Assembly: GCF_003112455.1 (NCBI RefSeq)
Contig: NZ_BDQX01000384.1
Span: forward strand, 13,967-59,630
DNA length: 45,664 nt
Reading direction: 5' to 3'
DNA from: Paenibacillus agaridevorans
GTDB lineage: Bacteria > Bacillota > Bacilli > Paenibacillales > Paenibacillaceae
Part shown: one piece after another, positions 41,182 through 45,664 of the stretch
Layout: every line of letters starts with the position of its first letter
How positions within the stretch are numbered: position 1 is the first letter of the stretch
The notes under the pieces: generated by a model
What the model saw: only the letters and a program-made list of their open reading frames with translations
Told to the model about the DNA's origin: nothing
The model's database searches: none
Made by a program: the position numbers and the translations under genes

Positions 41182-41985
41182 ATGGTGGAGCGCGATCAGT
41201 TTCAAGAGCCGAATTTAATTTATCATGTGTATATTAAAGATGCTGTGCAATTTCAAAAAACACATGATACTTATGATCATTGGGCATTATTTATTGTCGA
41301 GTCTGGCAGCTTTGAATATAGACTGGGAGAGCAAAGTGGCAATGCCGTTCAAGGCGATATGGTACTCTGTCCCCCTGACTTAACCTTCTATCGTTCTACT
41401 GATGGACTCTCTTTTCATCTAATCGGTTTTCATTGGCTTACTGCTACTAATGAGGTGGATTTAGACCCTCTCACATTTCCTTATACAGGTAAGCTCCGAC
41501 TAATGAATAATAAAAGATTAGTATCCACAATTGCACAATTACGCGAAGCTAGTTACTTAAAATCGAATGTAGTTCTTCCTTATAAAAAACATTTGCTGAG
41601 AGATTTACTTTATACGTTGCAAATAGAGCTATACGATCAAAACTTAAATCAACTGTATACCGAGGACCCGCTTCTCCAGCTTGTAGTCCATAAGATTAAG
41701 CAGAATGCCGAATTCGGTGTATCGTTAAAATCAATTGCATATGAAATAGGAATTAGTCAGGTACAGTTAACAAGGCTATTCAAGCAGGAATTTCGAATTT
41801 CACCTAATACCTACGCAACTAATCTTAGGATGGATAAGGTGAAGAAACTACTGATTAATTCGTCACTCACTCTTGAACAAATCTCGGAGCATTGCGGCTT
41901 CACCGACGAGCATCATTTGAGCAAAAGCTTTAAGAAACAATTTGGCATTAACCCCTCGGCTTACCGTAAAACTTATCAAGTATAG
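41182..41985 (+). CDS. AraC-family transcriptional regulator with cupin-like sensor domain
   Basis: The 267-residue protein has an N-terminal cupin-like ligand-binding domain (for example DHWALFIVESGSFEYRLGE and GDMVLCPPDLTFYR) and a C-terminal AraC double helix-turn-helix from about 170 (VSLKSIAYEIGISQVQLTRL, then ISEHCGFTDEHHLSKSFKKQ and the closing INPSAYRK). This is the classic soluble sugar-sensing AraC layout. ATG 41182 follows GGGGG by 7 bases. It lies between the divergent dioxygenase and the convergent binding-protein gene, so it may control both the enzyme and the importer. Confidence 0.9.
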   Translation: MVERDQFQEPNLIYHVYIKDAVQFQKTHDTYDHWALFIVESGSFEYRLGEQSGNAVQGDMVLCPPDLTFYRSTDGLSFHLIGFHWLTATNEVDLDPLTFPYTGKLRLMNNKRLVSTIAQLREASYLKSNVVLPYKKHLLRDLLYTLQIELYDQNLNQLYTEDPLLQLVVHKIKQNAEFGVSLKSIAYEIGISQVQLTRLFKQEFRISPNTYATNLRMDKVKKLLINSSLTLEQISEHCGFTDEHHLSKSFKKQFGINPSAYRKTYQV

Positions 41986-41993
41986 TCAAAAGA

Positions 41994-42032
41994 AGAAGAC
42001 AAGCAGAATATTAATACCTCCGCTTGTCTTCT
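41994..42032. terminator. Bidirectional terminator between AraC and the third importer
   Basis: AGAAGACAAGC (41994-42004) and GCTTGTCTTCT (42022-42032) are exact inverted copies between convergent genes. Confidence 0.75.
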
Positions 42033-42043
42033 AGCTCAATTTG

Positions 42044-43591
42044 TCAGCTGCCAAAGCCAAGCTGGTTGAGTTGCTCTTTAGCGCTATCTAATAACAATGT
42101 ATAATTCATCGATGTCTCTAATGTTTTGAGGAAATCTTCATACTCTGTTAGAGGACGTTTGTCATAAACAAATTTTGCAATTTCTTCTTCAATAAATCGA
42201 TCGGCATCTGCCGCGTTAAAACCTTCAGGTATATCAATAAACCCGTTTAGCGCCTCAATACGCTTCTGGTCATTGGCAAATTTTATCGATTCCGACTGAA
42301 GCGCGAACTTCGCTTGCAAATATTCCATCTCCGGCCTTCCAGTAAATTGGTAGAGCCAAGAGTGTCCTACCTCACCCGCTTTATCCGTCATTTTCAGCGT
42401 GCCGTCTTCTAATGTGAAATGAGTGTCTTTCACCCCAAATTGGACAAGAAGCGATCCTCCGTCCGGATCTGAAATATAGTTCAACAGATCAAAAACTCGC
42501 TGCAGCTTCTCAGGGTCCTTCTCAATCGCTTTCGGAATAGCAAATCTCCCCGCAGTTGCCCCTATATCCCATGAAGAGTCATTTTGTCCTCCAGGTCCAA
42601 CCGGCGCTTCTATTTGCAGCCACTCGGCATTTGGATTTACAGTCTTAATTTGCTCTACGAATTGTTCCTTTGTCATATTAGGCCAATCGATGTGTACGAT
42701 GCCTGCTTGGCCTTTAATGGATTTCTCCTGATGCTGCAATCCGGTGTTAGCCAATAGTTCAGGGTCAACAGATCCAGAAGAGATCATTTGTTTGATAAAC
42801 GCCAAAGCATCTTTCATTGCCGGATCGTATAAAGCATTTAATACGGCTCCATCCTTCACATAAAAGTTTCCTGGGGATCCAACGCCGAATGCTCCGAACA
42901 CGGGTGCAAAGGCGCTTAATTTCCCTCCAGTTAGACCGAAAGTATCTTGTTTACTATTACCGTCAGGATCATTTTTAGTAAACGCTTCCGCAACTTCTGC
43001 CAGCTCTTCAATCGTTTTTGGAACATCTAATTTTAATGTATCCAACCAATCCTTTCGAATCCAATAGGTATTGTAAGGGATTTGGGGCGATTTCGAGATC
43101 GCATATACTTTCCCGTCAACCATTCCCTTCTTAACCGTTTCTTCTCCAATGAAATCAATTGTTTTCTGTAACTGATCCATGTATGGCGTCAAATCAAGCA
43201 GTAGTCCTTGTTTCGAGAACTGAAGCAGCTGTTGGCGGCTCAACATAAACAAATCCGGAAAATTACCTGACGCCATACGAACGTTTAATTGATTCGTATA
43301 ATCGTCCCCTGAAGGATATACCGTTAAATTCAGATCGATATTTAATGCTTTATCCAGTTCTTGCTTGATACTGTCTTTGTCCGGGGCCGGCAGATTATTT
43401 CCAGTTTCAATAATTTCAAGCTTGATCGTTTTATTGCTTGCTTCGGTTGGCGCTTGCGAGGCTGGAGCACTAGGCTTCTCCGTATTTGTAGGCGCAGTTC
43501 CTGTATTCTTCGAATTATTTCCTCCTGAGCATGCAGAGAGCATCACAATTAGAAGTGTTACGGATAAAAGAATGGATAAACTTTTTCTCAT
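42044..43591 (-). CDS. Sugar ABC importer, extracellular solute-binding lipoprotein (LplA type)
   Basis: The 515-residue protein has a lipoprotein signal ending in LSACSGG, a Ser/Thr/Pro/Ala-rich linker and the large family 1 binding fold of the LplA group (for example YNTYWIRKDWLDTLKLDVPK). Two ATG codons are adjacent. I choose 43591 because GGGG lies 8 bases before it; the earlier one is 2 bases away. It is the last gene of the importer operon, 73 bases after the second permease. The sequence is clearly different from the other two binding proteins in the window, so its ligand is probably different too. Confidence 0.9.
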   Translation of the reverse strand: MRKSLSILLSVTLLIVMLSACSGGNNSKNTGTAPTNTEKPSAPASQAPTEASNKTIKLEIIETGNNLPAPDKDSIKQELDKALNIDLNLTVYPSGDDYTNQLNVRMASGNFPDLFMLSRQQLLQFSKQGLLLDLTPYMDQLQKTIDFIGEETVKKGMVDGKVYAISKSPQIPYNTYWIRKDWLDTLKLDVPKTIEELAEVAEAFTKNDPDGNSKQDTFGLTGGKLSAFAPVFGAFGVGSPGNFYVKDGAVLNALYDPAMKDALAFIKQMISSGSVDPELLANTGLQHQEKSIKGQAGIVHIDWPNMTKEQFVEQIKTVNPNAEWLQIEAPVGPGGQNDSSWDIGATAGRFAIPKAIEKDPEKLQRVFDLLNYISDPDGGSLLVQFGVKDTHFTLEDGTLKMTDKAGEVGHSWLYQFTGRPEMEYLQAKFALQSESIKFANDQKRIEALNGFIDIPEGFNAADADRFIEEEIAKFVYDKRPLTEYEDFLKTLETSMNYTLLLDSAKEQLNQLGFGS

Positions 43592-43664
43592 TTTCATATC
43601 CCCTATCTATAATGTGTATATTGAACAGACGTGCATAGCTGGCCAGTTATCTATGCAGCCTAGA

Positions 43665-44525
43665 TCAACCTTTGATAGATCCCAGCAGCATTCCTTTTGT
43701 AAAGTGCTTCTGGAGGAAAGGATAAATGACAATAACAGGCACGCTTGCAATCATTACCGCAGCCATCTGCATGGTCTGCGTCGGCATCATATTCTCTGCG
43801 TTCTCCAGCGGCTGTTGGCTTTGCATTAATAATTCTCTAACGATAACCTGCAGCGGGAATAACGTACGATCCGTCACGTAGAAGATAGCTTGGAAAAATT
43901 CATTCCAATGCCCAACTAAATAGAATAGGCCTACAGTTAGCAATACCGGTATAGATAGCGGTGTCACAATCTGAATCAGAATACGAAACTCCTTGGCTCC
44001 ATCCATTCTTGCGGATTCGAACAGTTCCTCGGGCAATCCCTCAAAAAAGCTTTTCATAATAAGCACATTAAAGCTCCACACCGCATTAGGAAGAATCATG
44101 GCCCAAATCGAGTCCAACAAACCAACGGATTTGACTACCAAGTATGTGGGGATTATTCCTCCGCTGAATAATAAGGTGAAAACAATCATCAGAAGAAAAA
44201 AGTTTCTTGCAGGCAAATTTTTTCGCGATAATGGATAGGCCATTAAGCTAGTTAAAATGAGATTAACAGCCGTTCCTATTACTGTGATCCATATCGTTAT
44301 TTTGAAAGCTTGCGGAATATTGGATTCTGTAAGCAATGTTCGATAAGCTGTAAATGTAATTTCTCTCGGGAATAATATAAAGCCTCCGTTACGAAGCACT
44401 TCTCCAAATGGCGTTATCGAAACGGATATGACATACAAAATCGGTAAAATGGCCGCCAGCCCACAAATAATGAGTATGAGATATACGAATGAATCAAAAA
44501 GCTTGTCATCCAGCCTCTTTACCAA
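43665..44525 (-). CDS. Sugar ABC importer permease (LplC/MalG-like)
   Basis: This 286-residue membrane protein has the EAA loop LFESARMDGAKEFRILIQIV and the C-terminal FTKGMLLGSIKG typical of the LplC group. The most likely start is TTG 44525, which overlaps the end of the first permease by 7 bases, with GGGGTGA just upstream; no ATG is near. Translation is therefore coupled to the upstream gene. Confidence 0.9.
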   Translation of the reverse strand: MVKRLDDKLFDSFVYLILIICGLAAILPILYVISVSITPFGEVLRNGGFILFPREITFTAYRTLLTESNIPQAFKITIWITVIGTAVNLILTSLMAYPLSRKNLPARNFFLLMIVFTLLFSGGIIPTYLVVKSVGLLDSIWAMILPNAVWSFNVLIMKSFFEGLPEELFESARMDGAKEFRILIQIVTPLSIPVLLTVGLFYLVGHWNEFFQAIFYVTDRTLFPLQVIVRELLMQSQQPLENAENMMPTQTMQMAAVMIASVPVIVIYPFLQKHFTKGMLLGSIKG

Positions 44526-45487
44526 ATTGCTTCACCCCATTTCTTCGCTATCTGATTAGCGATCACGACAAGGACTAATCCTATGACCGACTTAAACAAA
44601 CCAACTGCTGAAGCCAGGCTAAAGTTCAATTGCTGTAAACCGGTACGGTACACCCATGTATCGAGAATATCCGCGACAGGATACACTTGAATATTGTATA
44701 AAATATAAATTTGATCGAAACCTGCATCAAGCAAATGGCCGAGCTTAAGAATAAAGAGAAGAACGATAATGCTTCGAATGCCAGGCAACGTTATATGCCA
44801 GATCATACGAAGACGATTTGCGCCATCTACTTTGGCTGCCTCATAAAGTGTAGGGTCGATTCCAGACATTGCCGCCAAATAGATAATCGCTCCCCAGCCC
44901 AAGTTTTGCCATACCTCCGAGCCGACAAGAATACTTCGGAAGTAATCGGTTGATGTTAAAAACGGTATAGAGGTTCCGCCCGCTTCTACAATCCAACGAT
45001 TGATTAATCCGCCGTTTTGTGAAAACAACGTTAATAAAATACCGAAAATAATGACCCATGATAAAAAATGCGGCATGTAAGTCAACGTCTGTACAATTGA
45101 TTTCAACCAACGCACGCGACACTCATTCAATAAGATTGCCATAATTATGGGAGGCAAAGTGCCCCAAACAAGCTTATAAATGCTGATTAATAAAGTATTG
45201 CTTAGCAATTGACTGAAATAGGGGGATTGGTAAAAAGTTTGAAAATGTTTGTACCATGGGTTTATCCATGGGCTTCCGGTTATTCCTTCCATAATTGCAT
45301 AGTCTTTAAAAGCGATTATGACGCCATACATCGGAAGATATCGGAAAATAATAAAGTAAATGACGCCAGGGAGCAACATGATGTAGAATGCCCGGAAACG
45401 CCAGATGACTCGCATCATGGATTGCAATTTCATTAGTGGAACAAGCTGCGCCTGCGGAGATTGTTTGAATCTGGATTTAGCTTCCAT
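44519..45487 (-). CDS. Sugar ABC importer permease (LplB/MalF-like)
   Basis: The 322-residue membrane protein carries the EAA loop LYEAAKVDGANRLRMIWHITLPGI and the N-terminal FYIMLLPGVIYFIIFRYLPM of LplB-type permeases. ATG 45487 follows AGGAGA by 6 bases; the open frame continues upstream without a site. It is the first gene of the third importer operon, which again lacks an ATPase gene. Confidence 0.92.
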   Translation of the reverse strand: MEAKSRFKQSPQAQLVPLMKLQSMMRVIWRFRAFYIMLLPGVIYFIIFRYLPMYGVIIAFKDYAIMEGITGSPWINPWYKHFQTFYQSPYFSQLLSNTLLISIYKLVWGTLPPIIMAILLNECRVRWLKSIVQTLTYMPHFLSWVIIFGILLTLFSQNGGLINRWIVEAGGTSIPFLTSTDYFRSILVGSEVWQNLGWGAIIYLAAMSGIDPTLYEAAKVDGANRLRMIWHITLPGIRSIIVLLFILKLGHLLDAGFDQIYILYNIQVYPVADILDTWVYRTGLQQLNFSLASAVGLFKSVIGLVLVVIANQIAKKWGEAIW

Positions 45488-45664
45488 CGTCCCTCTCCTT
45501 CTTGTATGCGTTTTCATTTTATGGATTAAGTATAGTTTTTTAGAGGGAACACCGATATACATAAAATCAGTAAAAATGTTTGAATTTAGTTAGGGCGTGC
45601 CTGAATACTCCGAGGGGAGCAGATTTTGCCGAATTTTCGTTCCATGCAAGGAACTTTTGTGAAG
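45488..45664. promoter_or_regulatory. Upstream region of the third importer operon
   Basis: A TATACT box on the minus strand at 45530-45535 may be the -10 of the operon promoter; no good -35 is present, as expected for an activator-dependent promoter. Nothing else is seen up to the window end. Confidence 0.3.

Overview
The window looks like chromosome of a spore-former of the Paenibacillaceae (Paenibacillus or Cohnella type). The evidence is moderate-to-high GC with strong AGGAGG-type ribosome binding sites, frequent GTG and TTG starts, LplA/LplB/LplC-type sugar importers without their own ATPase, YesM/YesN-type two-component regulation, a heterodimeric BmrC/BmrD-like exporter, a YdjO-like cold protein and a SpoIIIJ/YidC2-like insertase. 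There is no rRNA, tRNA, CRISPR array, prophage or intact insertion sequence.

Layout. 1-1850: a MarR repressor and the start of an MMPL membrane exporter, behind a promoter carrying a clear palindromic operator. 1957-4584: a membrane GGDEF-EAL cyclic-di-GMP enzyme. 4756-12084: an oxidoreductase fused to a CBM9-like domain, converging on a sugar cluster read on the minus strand (two permeases, a binding lipoprotein and a GH20 hexosaminidase-like enzyme). A divergent membrane-bound AraC regulator follows (12430-14682). 14838-19118: a BmrCD-like heterodimeric ABC exporter preceded by a strong promoter, a 32-residue leader peptide, two hairpins and an intrinsic terminator, the layout of ribosome-mediated attenuation. 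19119-20152: non-coding sequence rich in repeats. 20153-22729: an XPD/DinG-like helicase with an N-terminal nuclease-like domain.

22882-27294: small and poorly known genes (a lipoprotein, short membrane proteins, a DUF3885 protein, a copper-amine-oxidase-N-like exported protein) plus a ROK sugar kinase. 27597-34616: a second sugar ABC importer divergent from its probable YesM/YesN kinase-regulator pair. 34793-36651: a YdjO-like gene whose leader contains a terminator, and yidC. yidC is preceded by an overlapping membrane-peptide ORF with an acidic DDDD run and a stem that buries the yidC ribosome binding site. This closely resembles the MifM nascent-chain sensor of Bacillus subtilis. 36681-40232: a zinc-ribbon/leucine-rich-repeat membrane protein, and a DUF4062 protein coupled to an 89-residue protein. 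40264-45487: an AT-richer module with a phytanoyl-CoA-dioxygenase-like enzyme, an AraC regulator and a third sugar ABC importer.

The three importers lack ATP-binding subunits, so they probably share an MsmX/MsmK-type ATPase encoded elsewhere. The most interesting signals are cis-regulatory: the MifM-like arrangement before yidC, the BmrB-like attenuator before the ABC exporter, and the terminator in the ydjO leader.
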